DNA from: Phocaeicola coprocola DSM 17136
GTDB lineage: Bacteria; Bacteroidota; Bacteroidia; Bacteroidales; Bacteroidaceae
Reading direction: 5' to 3'
Length of the DNA stretch: 64,000 nt
NCBI RefSeq assembly: GCF_000154845.1
Contig: NZ_DS981505.1
Span: 123,034-187,033 of the forward strand
In this document: positions 46,610-55,843 of the stretch, in pieces
Layout of the letters: each line of letters starts with the position of its first letter
How positions within the stretch are numbered: the stretch's first letter is position 1
Notes under the pieces: model-generated
What the model was told of the DNA's origin: nothing
Database searches by the model: none
The model's input: the letters and a program-made list of their open reading frames with translations, nothing else
Translations under genes and position numbers: made by a program

Positions 46610-47788
46610 ATGGCAAAAGAACTCGAATTGAAGTACGGCTGTAATCCTAACCAGAAACCGGCACGTATCTTTATGCAAGAAGGAGAGCTGCCAATTGAGG
46701 TATTGAACGGACGTCCCGGATATATCAATTTTCTGGATGCCCTGAATGGATGGCAGTTAGTAAAAGAACTGAAAGAAGCTACCGGCCTGCCGGCTGCAAC
46801 ATCATTCAAGCATGTCAGCCCTGCAGGAGCAGCTATCGGGCTGGAGCTGGATGATACAATGAAGAAAATTTATTTCGTAGACAACCTTCCTCTTTCTCCT
46901 TTGGCAAATGCGTATATTCGTGCGCGTGGTGCTGACCGTATGTCGTCTTACGGCGACTTCATTGCGCTGAGTGATGTATGCGACGAAGCTACAGCACGTT
47001 TTATCAACCGCGAAGTTTCTGACGGAGTCATTGCTCCGGGATATACAGACGAAGCACTGGAAATTCTGAAGAATAAACGTAAAGGAACATATAATGTTAT
47101 CAAGATAGATCCGGAATATCGCCCTGCTCCGATAGAACGTAAAGATGTATTCGGAATCACTTTCGAACAAGGACGTAATGAAATCAAACTGAACGGCGAC
47201 GATTTATTCGCAAACATTCCTACTCAAAACAAGAATTTCCCGGAATCAGCACGCCGCGACTTGATGATTGCACTGATTACATTAAAATATACACAGTCGA
47301 ACTCTGTATGTTATGTAAAAGACGGACAAGCTATCGGTATCGGAGCCGGACAGCAGAGCCGTATTCACTGTACTCGTCTTGCAGGAAATAAAGCTGATAT
47401 CTGGTATCTACGCCAGCACCCGAAAGTATTGAATCTGCCTTGGGTTGAAAAAATACGCCGTGCCGACCGTGATAATACAATCGATGTCTATATCAGCGAT
47501 GAACACGATGACGTACTTGCCGACGGTGTATGGCAGCAGTTCTTTACAGAAAAGCCGGAAGTGCTGACTCGCGAAGAAAAACGTGCATGGCTGGATACAC
47601 TGAAAGGTGTGGCTTTGGGATCGGATGCTTTCTTCCCCTTCGGTGATAACATAGAACGTGCCCACAAGAGCGGAGTAGAATACATTGCACAAGCTGGTGG
47701 TTCAGTGCGTGATGACCATGTAATAGCTACATGCGATAAATATGGCATAGCTATGGCATTTACAGGTATCCGTCTCTTCCATCATTAA
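46610..47788 (+). CDS. AICAR transformylase without IMP cyclohydrolase domain
   Basis: 392 residues that match only the C-terminal half of PurH. The enzyme formylates AICAR with 10-formyl-tetrahydrofolate in purine synthesis. Catalytic Lys67 and His68 are in TSFKHVSPAG, with DRMSSYGDFIALS, NSVCYVKDGQAIGIGAGQQS, SDAFFPFGDNIERA and GGSVRDDHVI blocks in family order. Full PurH is about 510-540 residues with an N-terminal cyclohydrolase, absent here, as in stand-alone forms annotated in Bacteroides. A separate PurH elsewhere is likely. Monocistronic, divergent from the B12 operon. Confidence 0.88.
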   Translation: MAKELELKYGCNPNQKPARIFMQEGELPIEVLNGRPGYINFLDALNGWQLVKELKEATGLPAATSFKHVSPAGAAIGLELDDTMKKIYFVDNLPLSPLANAYIRARGADRMSSYGDFIALSDVCDEATARFINREVSDGVIAPGYTDEALEILKNKRKGTYNVIKIDPEYRPAPIERKDVFGITFEQGRNEIKLNGDDLFANIPTQNKNFPESARRDLMIALITLKYTQSNSVCYVKDGQAIGIGAGQQSRIHCTRLAGNKADIWYLRQHPKVLNLPWVEKIRRADRDNTIDVYISDEHDDVLADGVWQQFFTEKPEVLTREEKRAWLDTLKGVALGSDAFFPFGDNIERAHKSGVEYIAQAGGSVRDDHVIATCDKYGIAMAFTGIRLFHH

Positions 47789-47819
47789 TTGCACAGTCCA
47801 TAGAATATTAAAAACAATA

Positions 47820-47863
47820 AGCGGACAGCATAAGGTCTTCATTCCCCCCTATAGCTGTCCGCT
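47820..47863. terminator. Bidirectional terminator
   Basis: AGCGGACAGC (47820-47829) pairs with GCTGTCCGCT (47854-47863); serves the AICAR gene and the convergent barrel gene. Confidence 0.7.
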
Positions 47864-47883
47864 CCTTTTATTTTTATAAGTAC

Positions 47884-48498
47884 CTAAAATTTATATCCAA
47901 AAGTTGCAAAGATTCCCAAGTTGCGAGGTCCTTTTTCCCACATACGGGCCAATCCGAATTCACCTTCTACACCTACAATATAATGACGGAAATCCAAATT
48001 TATACCAGCCTGTATACCTGCATCGAAACGACGGAGACCGTCCCAGATTTTGATATCTCCCACACACGCATCATTAAACGTACCCCACGATGAAGTAACA
48101 TCATCTGCTTTCTGTTCGGTTTTACCCACTATTCCACAACCAATATATCCACCTCCAGAAATAATCACATCAAAATTCTTTGGGGTTCCGATATGGAAAG
48201 CTGCCAATAACGGCATTTCAAAATAATTCTGATTAACGGTTTGTTTGGTATCGTTTACCAATGAATATTTTGCACCTTTGGAAGTCCAGTTAAGACCAGT
48301 CTGAAAAGACACCCAACCTGTAAGAGGGATATCTACACCTACACCTATCCGCTGATTAAACAAAGCTTTTGCAGACCCGAATCCATCTCCCATCCATGAA
48401 GAGGCCCCCAAACCAACTTTCACGTTCCATACCGGTGCTTGAGCATTAACAAGCATAGCCGATATCATACACAACACTAAAAGATACAGTTTTTTCAT
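47884..48498 (-). CDS. Outer-membrane beta-barrel protein
   Basis: 204 residues with a cleavable signal peptide (cut at NAQ-APV). The mature chain alternates short amphipathic strands (WNVKVGLGASSWMGDG, GVDIPLTGWVSFQTGLNWTS, YIVGVEGEFGLARMW) and ends in a strand with terminal Phe (GIFATFGYKF), the pattern of OMP_b-brl or PorT-like eight-strand barrels in Bacteroidales. Function unknown. It has its own transcript. Confidence 0.75.
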   Translation of the reverse strand: MKKLYLLVLCMISAMLVNAQAPVWNVKVGLGASSWMGDGFGSAKALFNQRIGVGVDIPLTGWVSFQTGLNWTSKGAKYSLVNDTKQTVNQNYFEMPLLAAFHIGTPKNFDVIISGGGYIGCGIVGKTEQKADDVTSSWGTFNDACVGDIKIWDGLRRFDAGIQAGINLDFRHYIVGVEGEFGLARMWEKGPRNLGIFATFGYKF

Positions 48499-48700
48499 AT
48501 TTCAGACTTTTTTGTTAAGAAATCACATCTATTCTGCCAGCAGCGCATCCCAATAAAGGATTCAGTGCAAACTCCTAAAAACAAATATAGGAATATAACT
48601 AAATATTGCAATCAAAAGAAGGGAAAAAGAATTGAAAAACAACGATAATGGCTAAAATATCCGACATTTTTACATCTGTCTGTTTTTATAATACAATAAA

Positions 48701-48736
48701 AAAGCCTCCCGCATGCTAGTTCATGCGAGAGGCTTT
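48701..48736 (-). terminator. Terminator of the second barrel gene
   Basis: AAAGCCTCCCGCATG pairs with CATGCGAGAGGCTTT (one G-U), loop CTAGTT, T tract on the minus strand. Confidence 0.8.
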
Positions 48737-48771
48737 CAGTATATTCATAGAATTTTATTCAACCGTTCTGA

Positions 48772-49311
48772 TTAAAACTCATAATCGATACCGATTGAGA
48801 TATTTTCTCCATCCAAAGTAACACCAAAGCCATCAGCTCCTCTGAAATAATCATCACGATAACCGGCAAAACCTACTTTGGTAATGAAGCTGAAGCTATC
48901 ATTCAACTTAATAGCGAGCCCTGGTTTCAAACCTATTTCAAATCCATTTACAGAATCTCCATGCTTAGGTTTTGATGTAGAGAAGCCCATTCCCATATCT
49001 ATAAACAGACGTACTATCTTATTTTCATAGAAAGAATAACGAGCATATGGAGCTATGGCAAAACTGTTAATATGAGACGAAACCTTTTCATCTCCCACAT
49101 CATAATGTGTTCCTTCATGAGAAAAAACAACTTCGCCACCTACAGCCCAACGCTCATTCAAATTATAGCCAAAATCGGGTGAGATAGAGAATGAGGTTAC
49201 ATCGGCATCACAGTCTCTCCAAAGGCTGATACCACCACCCAAATACATCTCCTGTGCATATGATGACAAAGCGGCCATCATTACAACTACAATCATTAAA
49301 ATCTTTTTCAT
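48772..49311 (-). CDS. Outer-membrane beta-barrel protein (porin family)
   Basis: 179 residues with a signal peptide (cut at SYAQ-EMY). Strand-turn repeats follow, for example MYLGGGISLWRD, FGYNLNERWAVGGEVVFSHE, FAIAPYARYSFYENKIVRLF and FSFITKVGFAGYRDD, and the C-terminal strand ISIGIDYEF. This is the small OMP_b-brl fold common in Bacteroidales. It is not clearly related in sequence to the barrel gene at 47884 although both point the same way. Function unknown. Confidence 0.75.
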   Translation of the reverse strand: MKKILMIVVVMMAALSSYAQEMYLGGGISLWRDCDADVTSFSISPDFGYNLNERWAVGGEVVFSHEGTHYDVGDEKVSSHINSFAIAPYARYSFYENKIVRLFIDMGMGFSTSKPKHGDSVNGFEIGLKPGLAIKLNDSFSFITKVGFAGYRDDYFRGADGFGVTLDGENISIGIDYEF

Positions 49312-49367
49312 AATTACATAAATTAGTTAGTTATTAAATAATATGTCAAGTTTCCGTTTTCTTAGTT

Positions 49368-49559
49368 TTATCCATTCTTATGACGGTTAGCACGTCGACG
49401 ACGGTATTCAGCTTTCATCTTTGCAGAGCCTGAGCCATGCAATCCGGTGATATACGTTTTCTTCTTTGCCTTTGTCTTTACCTTATCTTCTTTTTTAGCG
49501 GTAGAAGGCTTGCTGCCTTTAAAGACAATTCCTTCGGTCAATATCTTTTCTATATCCAT
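49368..49559 (-). CDS. Small basic protein
   Basis: 63 residues with no signal peptide. The first 20 or so residues (MDIEKILTEGIVFKGSK) are ordered-looking; the rest is rich in Lys and Arg (KTKAKKKTYITGLHGSGSAK, AEYRRRRANRHKNG), suggesting RNA, DNA or ribosome binding. It starts 28 bp after the M23 gene stop and in the same direction, so it may be the last gene of the obg-pgeF-B3/B4-M23 run. No family recognised. Confidence 0.5.
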   Translation of the reverse strand: MDIEKILTEGIVFKGSKPSTAKKEDKVKTKAKKKTYITGLHGSGSAKMKAEYRRRRANRHKNG

Positions 49560-49587
49560 ACAATGATTTTCTAAATTGATTCTTAAT

Positions 49588-50217
49588 TTATTTTTTAGGA
49601 ACTAATCTCACATGATTTCCAGTCTTTGTACAGACCAGTGTGCGCTTCAGCAAGTTACCGGTTTTCATATCAAAAAGAAGTCCCGGATTAAGGTGCTGTC
49701 CATTTATTCTGATCTCAAAATGCAAATGTTCGGTTGTAGCCCGCCCTGTACGTCCCGTTAGGGCAATAGGTTGGCCAGCCTTTACAGTATCTCCCGCTGC
49801 CACCATATTCTTTGAATTATGACTATAAATGGTTTCGATTCCATTGTCATGGCGTACAACTATCACTTTGCCATATCCACCATAATGTTTAGCCATACGC
49901 ACAACACCATCGAAGACACAACGGATAGTATCGTTGGCACAGGTTTTAATATCCGAACCACTATGTCCTCTACGAGCACCGTATGCCGATATAACCTTTC
50001 CTTTCGGAAGAGGGAAACACCACATCGAATCGGACAAGTTTTCCAGATGAATCTCAAAACTATTTCCGTTTGCAAAAAGCTCCGGAGTCTTTACACGAAT
50101 GTGATTACGCTCCATTACCGAAAAAGATCGTACAATCGGATCGGACGCATACATCAATGACATACACCCTATCCATCCCAAAAGCAATAAAACGACGTGT
50201 ATTCTTAGTTTCATCAT
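49588..50217 (-). CDS. M23 family metallopeptidase
   Basis: 209 residues with an N-terminal signal or anchor (about 1-24). The LytM-type domain is at about 70-190, with the zinc ligands in GARRGHSGSDIK (His and Asp), SHN and TEHLHFEI (HxH). Surrounding blocks GYGKVIVVRHDNGIETIYSH and AAGDTVKAGQPIALTGRTG are typical. It cuts peptidoglycan cross-bridges in the periplasm or activates amidases. The start overlaps the end of the B3/B4 gene by 4 bp, implying coupled translation. Confidence 0.88.
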   Translation of the reverse strand: MMKLRIHVVLLLLGWIGCMSLMYASDPIVRSFSVMERNHIRVKTPELFANGNSFEIHLENLSDSMWCFPLPKGKVISAYGARRGHSGSDIKTCANDTIRCVFDGVVRMAKHYGGYGKVIVVRHDNGIETIYSHNSKNMVAAGDTVKAGQPIALTGRTGRATTEHLHFEIRINGQHLNPGLLFDMKTGNLLKRTLVCTKTGNHVRLVPKK

Positions 50218-50885
50218 TCGAAATATACAATTTTCACTTCCTGAGCCTCAGCAAATTCTTTTAGTAAATCGACCATATAAGTTACATTTTCTTCCAGTCC
50301 TTCGCTTCCACTATATCCATTCATTATAGCAAGCAGGTGTGTAGTACCTTCGCTTATTTTGGTCCGTTCGTTATCGCTGGTAGGAGTACCTACACCACCT
50401 ACAGCATCACGATATACAGGCATGCCTTCGATATTCAGTTCTCCTCGGCCTATTCCTTCGTAAGGTTCTCCCGCTTTTCCTATACCTAATACCAGACGGT
50501 CACCTTGTATTTTATCCAGATCAAATCCGCCAATGGAATGTCCACTGTATATGGAAGCCAGATTAATCAAATCGACCAGGGTATCTATCTGATACAAAGG
50601 AATACCCCTCAATATACGGCGACACAAGGCTTCTGAAGAAGGACGATAGCGACTGGGATCTTTTCCACATTTTTTATAAGCCTGCCGGGTTGCCTGAATG
50701 GCCGGCATTTCTTTGATGGAGTCGGTGGTATATTTAGAACGGTATAACACAGTAAACTCGTCAATACGTTTCCACAATTCCTCATTATAGGCAGTATTTT
50801 TTACAGTTGCAAAAACAGCTGCTCCCCGAAACTGCGGCCAAGCCTGTTTCAGCTCTTCAGATACTTCTATCACTAAATTCTTCAT
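50214..50885 (-). CDS. B3/B4 domain protein
   Basis: 223 residues from the internal ATG (MKNLVIEVSEEL); an upstream ATG 10 codons earlier is less likely. The protein matches the stand-alone B3/B4 domain found in phenylalanyl-tRNA synthetase beta chains: KEMPAIQATRQAYKKCGKDP, YRPSSEALCRRILRG and SIYSGHSIGGFDLDKIQGD, with GGVGTPTSDNERTKI near the end. Relatives may clear mischarged tRNA or recognise amino acids, but the role is not settled. It lies between pgeF and the M23 gene in a compact run. Confidence 0.8.
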   Translation of the reverse strand: MKNLVIEVSEELKQAWPQFRGAAVFATVKNTAYNEELWKRIDEFTVLYRSKYTTDSIKEMPAIQATRQAYKKCGKDPSRYRPSSEALCRRILRGIPLYQIDTLVDLINLASIYSGHSIGGFDLDKIQGDRLVLGIGKAGEPYEGIGRGELNIEGMPVYRDAVGGVGTPTSDNERTKISEGTTHLLAIMNGYSGSEGLEENVTYMVDLLKEFAEAQEVKIVYFE

Positions 50886-50942
50886 TGTATACTGATTTAT
50901 TATTTCTAAAAACAAAAGCCTCCAGACAAATATAAGTCAGGA

Positions 50943-51749
50943 TTAAACCGATTTCAACATAATGCCTGACAAAATACGTCCCGAAGCTATACCTTGCCTG
51001 CGTGCCGAGAAAAAATCGGCATTTTCTTTCCACGTACAAATACCACTTAGCTCTATATTTGATGGGAGTACACCAAAATCAAGCAGCTGCATACGGTTTG
51101 CTTCCCACAAATCAATATGCCACTTTTCCTGACGCGATGCTATACGCTGCATATCGAATCCCTGCTGTTCGAAGCAAGTATAGACCTCATCACCTACCTC
51201 AAAAGCTTCCAGTGATATGCTAGGACCTATACAGGCTACAACATCCTTCCCCTGTGTTCCATACGTACGGTTCATTACCTGCAACGTTTCGGTTATGATA
51301 CGTGCTACCGTACCTCTCCATCCTGCATGTATGGCAGCAACCACACCCTGCTTTGTATCGAAACACATTACCGGAACACAATCGGCAGTCGACACACAGA
51401 TACACTTGCCAGGAACGTCAGTAACCAACGCATCCACACCTTCCAGCAAAGAAGCCCGCAAACTCTCCGGCTGTTTACAGAATTCTCTATCAACAACCCG
51501 AACCTCTGCACGATGTACCTGATGTGGAATAACCAGTTCTTTCTCTGTACCAGGTAATAAAGAGCACAGCAGACTTCTGTTTTTCAATATGTTCTCCATA
51601 ACATCGCCGCAATAGTTGTTGCAATTAAACGAAGCATATTCTCCTGTACTATATCCTCCGTGGCGAGTTGTAGAGAAACAAAAAATGCCGGGGTACGATT
51701 TCATTAAACCATACTCCAACATTCTTTTATCTTCTGAATAGTGAATCAT
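50943..51749 (-). CDS. pgeF: Peptidoglycan editing factor PgeF
   Basis: 268 residues from ATG 51749, which overlaps the obg stop by one base (TAATG). The copper/zinc-type laccase fold motifs are visible: IPHQVHRAEVRVV, STADCVPVMCFD and AIHAGWRGTVARII, supplying the His and Cys metal ligands. PgeF removes misplaced serine from the stem peptide of peptidoglycan precursors. A longer frame exists upstream but would lie within obg. Cytosolic, coupled to obg. Confidence 0.92.
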   Translation of the reverse strand: MIHYSEDKRMLEYGLMKSYPGIFCFSTTRHGGYSTGEYASFNCNNYCGDVMENILKNRSLLCSLLPGTEKELVIPHQVHRAEVRVVDREFCKQPESLRASLLEGVDALVTDVPGKCICVSTADCVPVMCFDTKQGVVAAIHAGWRGTVARIITETLQVMNRTYGTQGKDVVACIGPSISLEAFEVGDEVYTCFEQQGFDMQRIASRQEKWHIDLWEANRMQLLDFGVLPSNIELSGICTWKENADFFSARRQGIASGRILSGIMLKSV

Positions 51750-52933
51750 TACTTCTGTGGTTCGTCGTCCCAATCTATTTCCTCGTATTCGTAGTCGAAA
51801 TCTTCATCGTCGTCAGCATCTTCATATTCGAAATCGAAGTCTTCATCTTCACCCATATCCTTCAATTCCTGCTGAAGCTTAGTAACATCTTTTGCACGAT
51901 GCACAATAGACGCCTGACGAAGTCCTTCCAGGCGGTTACTGTCTTTATTCAATTCCTCCCACAATATATCTTTCAACTGCTGAATTCCGATATTGGCAAC
52001 AGAAGAAATAAATACATAAGGTATATTTTCAGGCAATGTAGGTGTCAGCATTTCTATCAGCTCTTCATCCAGCATATCACATTTAGTGATAGCAAGTACC
52101 CGCTGCTTGTCAAGCATCTCCGGATTGAACTTAGCCAGCTCGTTCAGCAAGATATCATATTCACGGCGAATATCATCAGCATCACCGGGAACCATAAAGA
52201 GCAACAACGAGTTACGTTCAATATGCCGCAGGAAACGAAGTCCGAGCCCCTTACCTTCACTTGCACCTTCTATAATACCCGGTATATCTGCCATCACAAA
52301 AGACTTGCCTTCACGATAAGAAACGATACCCAGGTTCGGTTCCAGTGTAGTAAACGGATAATTGGCTATTTTCGGACGCGCAGCCGAAACTGTAGATAGA
52401 AGAGTGGATTTTCCGGCATTCGGAAAACCGACCAGACCAACATCTGCCAATAGTTTCAATTCCAAAATAACAGTCATTTCCTGCATCGGCTCACCAGGCT
52501 GTGCAAAGCGTGGAGCCTGACGGGTTGCCGTACGGAAATGCCAGTTTCCTAAGCCTCCACGACCACCTTTCAGCAGAATGACTTCTTGTCCGTCGTCAGT
52601 AATATCGCATACATATTCGCCTGTTTCTGCATTGTAAACGACAGTACCGCACGGCACTTCAATAACCTTGTCTGCACCATCTTTACCGAAACTTTTGTTC
52701 TTCGAGCCATTACCACCATGTTCAGCAAACACGTGACGCTCGTACTTCAGGTGTAGCAAAGTCCAGTAATTGCGGTTTCCCCGCAAGATAACATGACCTC
52801 CTCTACCACCGTCGCCACCGTCAGGACCTCCGTTGGGCATATACTTTTCACGGCGCATGTGTACCGATCCGCGCCCTCCCTTACCGGAGCGGCAGTAGAT
52901 TTTTACATAATCAACAAAATTCGATTCAGCCAT
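51749..52933 (-). CDS. obgE: GTPase Obg (CgtA)
   Basis: 394 residues from [11 protein letters not shown]; the frame can be read 10 codons further up but the Obg N-terminus starts here. The glycine-rich Obg fold (about 1-158: [35 protein letters not shown]) is followed by the G domain with the P-loop [10 protein letters not shown] (about 166-175), DIPGIIEGA and TKCDM. The C-terminal tail is strikingly acidic ([19 protein letters not shown]). Obg helps assemble the large ribosomal subunit. First gene of the run that continues into pgeF. Confidence 0.96.
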   Translation of the reverse strand: MAESNFVDYVKIYCRSGKGGRGSVHMRREKYMPNGGPDGGDGGRGGHVILRGNRNYWTLLHLKYERHVFAEHGGNGSKNKSFGKDGADKVIEVPCGTVVYNAETGEYVCDITDDGQEVILLKGGRGGLGNWHFRTATRQAPRFAQPGEPMQEMTVILELKLLADVGLVGFPNAGKSTLLSTVSAARPKIANYPFTTLEPNLGIVSYREGKSFVMADIPGIIEGASEGKGLGLRFLRHIERNSLLLFMVPGDADDIRREYDILLNELAKFNPEMLDKQRVLAITKCDMLDEELIEMLTPTLPENIPYVFISSVANIGIQQLKDILWEELNKDSNRLEGLRQASIVHRAKDVTKLQQELKDMGEDEDFDFEYEDADDDEDFDYEYEEIDWDDEPQK

Positions 52934-53021
52934 AATATTTCTTTGAAAAATTAAATGAGTCAACCGCCTGTCTGACGGTTTTACTTAATGCAATCGAGAT
53001 TGCACTGTCTGTTACAAAAAA

Positions 53022-53060
53022 GAGAACGAGAAACCTCCAAACGGAAGTTTTCTCATTCTC
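53022..53060 (-). terminator. Terminator of adk
   Basis: GAGAACGAGAAACCTCC pairs with GGAAGTTTTCTCATTCTC with one bulge and one or two wobble pairs, 19 bp past the adk stop. Confidence 0.65.
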
Positions 53061-53078
53061 CGTTTTTCATATCTTCAA

Positions 53079-53648
53079 TTAGAGTTTATCGATAGCAGAG
53101 CAAATATCTGCAAAGATACCATCCATAGAACCCAAGCCATTGATGTGGCAATATTTGCCATCATTCTTGTACCAGTCAATCAGAGGAGCAGTCTGAGAAT
53201 GATAAACTACCAAACGTTTCTTGATAGTTTCTTCATTATCGTCAGCACGACCAGATTCCTGTCCACGTTTGATCAGACGAGTCATCAGTTCATCTTCCGG
53301 AACTTCCAGGTCAAGCATGATAGAAACTTCCTGACCGCGTACTTTCAACATTTCTTTCAAAGCTTCTGCCTGAGCGATTGTACGTGGAAAACCATCGAAA
53401 ATAACACCTTTGCTATCCTTGAAGCTATCGAATACGCTAGCCAGGATATCTATCATCAAAGCATCTGGAATCAACTGACCGTTATCGATATATCCTTTGG
53501 CAGTTTTACCCAGTTCTGTACCATTCTTGATTTCTGCACGCAAAACGTCACCAGTAGAGATGTGGTTCAAACCATATTTCTCTACGATACGAGCACTCTG
53601 AGTTCCTTTACCTGAACCCGGTGCGCCGAAAATTACAATGTTCAACAT
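53079..53648 (-). CDS. adk: Adenylate kinase
   Basis: 189 residues. P-loop GAPGSGKGTQ at 8-17, AMP-binding HISTGDVLR near 31-39, FDGFPRTIAQAEAL near 84 and the short LID region with RLIKRGQESGRADDNEET at 126-143. The short LID lacks zinc cysteines, so the enzyme is of the small bacterial type. It balances ATP, ADP and AMP. The hpt gene ends 31 bp upstream, and the two are probably co-transcribed. Confidence 0.97.
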   Translation of the reverse strand: MLNIVIFGAPGSGKGTQSARIVEKYGLNHISTGDVLRAEIKNGTELGKTAKGYIDNGQLIPDALMIDILASVFDSFKDSKGVIFDGFPRTIAQAEALKEMLKVRGQEVSIMLDLEVPEDELMTRLIKRGQESGRADDNEETIKKRLVVYHSQTAPLIDWYKNDGKYCHINGLGSMDGIFADICSAIDKL

Positions 53649-53679
53649 CTTTATTACCTTTTATTTTAATTATGAATAA

Positions 53680-54216
53680 TTATTCTATCACAGTATAAAT
53701 ATCACGATAGTTTCGTCCCAGTCCGTCGTAGTCAAGTCCATATCCTACGATAAAGTCATTAGGAATGTTCATTGCCACATAGTTAATGTCAAGCTCAACC
53801 TTCAGCTTATCCGGCTTAACCAGCAATGTAGCAATTTTAATGTCTTTCGGACCGCGGGCACGCAATGTTTCTACCAGCTGCTTCATAGTCAGTCCCGTAT
53901 CGACAATATCTTCTACAATCACCACTGTACGTCCCGTGATATCATCACCCAAACCAACCAGTTCTTTCACTTTACCGGTAGAAGAAGTACCTTCATACGA
54001 AGCCAGTTTTACGAAAGAAACCTCACAAGGCATAGTCAAGTGCTTCATCAGATCAGCCGTAAACATGAATGAACCATTCAACACACTTATGAAAAGCGGA
54101 TTGGTTCCCGGCAAATCACGATTGATTTCATCTGCTACACGAGCCACTTCCTTCATTATTTGCTCCTCAGGAATAAAAGTCTTAAAGCGTTTATCTTTGA
54201 TCTGAATTACACTCAT
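53680..54216 (-). CDS. hpt: Hypoxanthine phosphoribosyltransferase
   Basis: 178 residues from ATG 54216 (MSVIQIKDKRF); the longer frame passes through the promoter. The PRPP-binding motif VVIVEDIVDTGLTM is near 103-116, with FISVLNGSFMFTADLMKH upstream and VGYGLDYDGLGRN near the end, as in bacterial Hpt. It salvages hypoxanthine (and often guanine) to nucleotides. Followed by adk, a purine-linked pair. The divergent gene nnr starts 101 bp away. Confidence 0.95.
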   Translation of the reverse strand: MSVIQIKDKRFKTFIPEEQIMKEVARVADEINRDLPGTNPLFISVLNGSFMFTADLMKHLTMPCEVSFVKLASYEGTSSTGKVKELVGLGDDITGRTVVIVEDIVDTGLTMKQLVETLRARGPKDIKIATLLVKPDKLKVELDINYVAMNIPNDFIVGYGLDYDGLGRNYRDIYTVIE

Positions 54217-54241
54217 AATATATAAGTTTATAAAATTGGGA

Positions 54242-54249
54242 CAAAAATA
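54242..54249 (-). promoter_or_regulatory. -7 element of hpt
   Basis: TATTTTTG on the minus strand, 26 bp upstream of the start; supports ATG 54216. Confidence 0.5.
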
Positions 54250-54316
54250 CGAATTATCCCTCAAACTTCTATACTTTTTTCGTACTTTTACCGACAAATA
54301 GCTATTTAGAAAAAAG

Positions 54317-55834
54317 ATGAAAATACTTAGTTGCACTCAGCAAAAACAGGCGGACGCATATACAATCACCCAAGAAAACATACTTTCCATCAATCTGATG
54401 GAAAAAGCAGCCTCGCTGCTAACTGATGAAATTTGCCGTCGTTGGGATAAATCTCACCGAATAATCATATTTGCAGGCTCTGGAAACAACGGAGGAGATG
54501 CCGTTGCCGTAGCACGCATGCTGTTCCTGAAAAATTATACAGTAGAAGTATATCTGTTCAATATCACCGGAGTCTTGTCGGACGATTGCATGAAGAATGT
54601 ACAGCGCCTGCAAGAATGCGGATTCCCTAACTATCACGAAATCAGTAACAGCTTCGACCCACCTCAGCTGACAAAAGATGACATCGTGATAGACGGACTT
54701 TTCGGTTCAGGACTGAACAAACCGTTAAGTGGTGGATTCGCATCGGTAGTGAAATACATCAATGCTTCACAAGCTACGGTTGTATCCATCGACCTGCCTT
54801 CCGGATTGATGGGAGAAGACAACTCAAACAATATCCGCCAGAACATCATACGGGCTGACCTGACATTAAGTATCCAGTTGCCGAAACTGTCTTTCCTGTT
54901 TGCCGAAAATGAAGACATCGTAGGCGAATGGAAAGTACTGGATATAGGCATCAGCAAAAACTTCATAGAAGAAGCCTCTACTCCGTACTTCATCACTGAA
55001 GCAAATGAAATACGCCAGCTGATCAAGCCTCGCAGCCGTTTCGCACATAAAGGCAATTTCGGACACGGCCTGCTGATTGCCGGCTCATACGGTATGGCAG
55101 GAGCTTCCATATTAGCGGCCCGTGCATGTCTGCGTTCGGGTATAGGCTTACTGACAGTTCATACTCCTGTCCGCAACCATGACATTGTACAGACCAGTGT
55201 ACCCGAAGCAATGGTACAAAACGATGTACACGAACTCTATTTTGCCGAGCCCGTAGACTTGGATAACTTCCAGGCACTGGCTATCGGTCCGGGAATCGGT
55301 CAGGAAGAAGAAACCGCACTCGCTACATTCGACCAGCTGAAAGAATGTTTCATTCCTCTGGTTCTCGACGCTGACGCACTGAACGTATTCAGTACACACC
55401 GTAATTACCTGAACCGGATTCCGAAACGGACAATCCTGACACCGCATATCGGAGAACTGGAACGTATTATCGGAAGATGCAACAACAGTTTCGAACGTCT
55501 GACCAAAGCCAAAGAGCTTTCTGCCTATCTGCAATGTTACATTGTACTGAAAGGAGCTTACACTGTAGTTATTACCCCCGAAGGCAACTACTACTTCAAT
55601 CAGACAGGTAATCCGGGTATGGCAACAGGAGGAAGTGGTGACGTACTGACCGGTATCATCCTCGCCCTGCTGTCGCAAGGATATTCACAGGAAAACGCTT
55701 GCCGTATAGCCGTATACGTACATGGTCTGGCAGGTGATATTGCCCGCAACCGTGTAGGAGAAATCAGCCTGACAGCAGGCGATATCATTGAAGCCCTACC
55801 CGAAGCATGGAAAAACATTACAGAAACTAAATAA
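54317..55834 (+). CDS. nnr: Bifunctional NAD(P)H-hydrate repair enzyme
   Basis: 505 residues with two domains. N-terminal epimerase (about 1-215): FAGSGNNGGDAVAVARML near 51-68 and VIDGLFGSGLNKPL near 117. C-terminal ADP-dependent dehydratase (about 225-500): KGNFGHGLLIAGSYGMAGAS near 239, PLVLDADALN, TPHIGELERII and the GNPGMATGGSGDVLTG site near 430. It repairs damaged hydrated NADH and NADPH. A DUF4831 gene follows after 9 bp in the same transcript. Confidence 0.93.
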   Translation: MKILSCTQQKQADAYTITQENILSINLMEKAASLLTDEICRRWDKSHRIIIFAGSGNNGGDAVAVARMLFLKNYTVEVYLFNITGVLSDDCMKNVQRLQECGFPNYHEISNSFDPPQLTKDDIVIDGLFGSGLNKPLSGGFASVVKYINASQATVVSIDLPSGLMGEDNSNNIRQNIIRADLTLSIQLPKLSFLFAENEDIVGEWKVLDIGISKNFIEEASTPYFITEANEIRQLIKPRSRFAHKGNFGHGLLIAGSYGMAGASILAARACLRSGIGLLTVHTPVRNHDIVQTSVPEAMVQNDVHELYFAEPVDLDNFQALAIGPGIGQEEETALATFDQLKECFIPLVLDADALNVFSTHRNYLNRIPKRTILTPHIGELERIIGRCNNSFERLTKAKELSAYLQCYIVLKGAYTVVITPEGNYYFNQTGNPGMATGGSGDVLTGIILALLSQGYSQENACRIAVYVHGLAGDIARNRVGEISLTAGDIIEALPEAWKNITETK

Positions 55835-55843
55835 CAAACCATT

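Noticed and set aside
52988..53004. Short inverted repeat TGCAAT...ATTGCA upstream of obg
   Set aside because: Only 6-bp arms; too short to tell from chance next to the stronger adk terminator.
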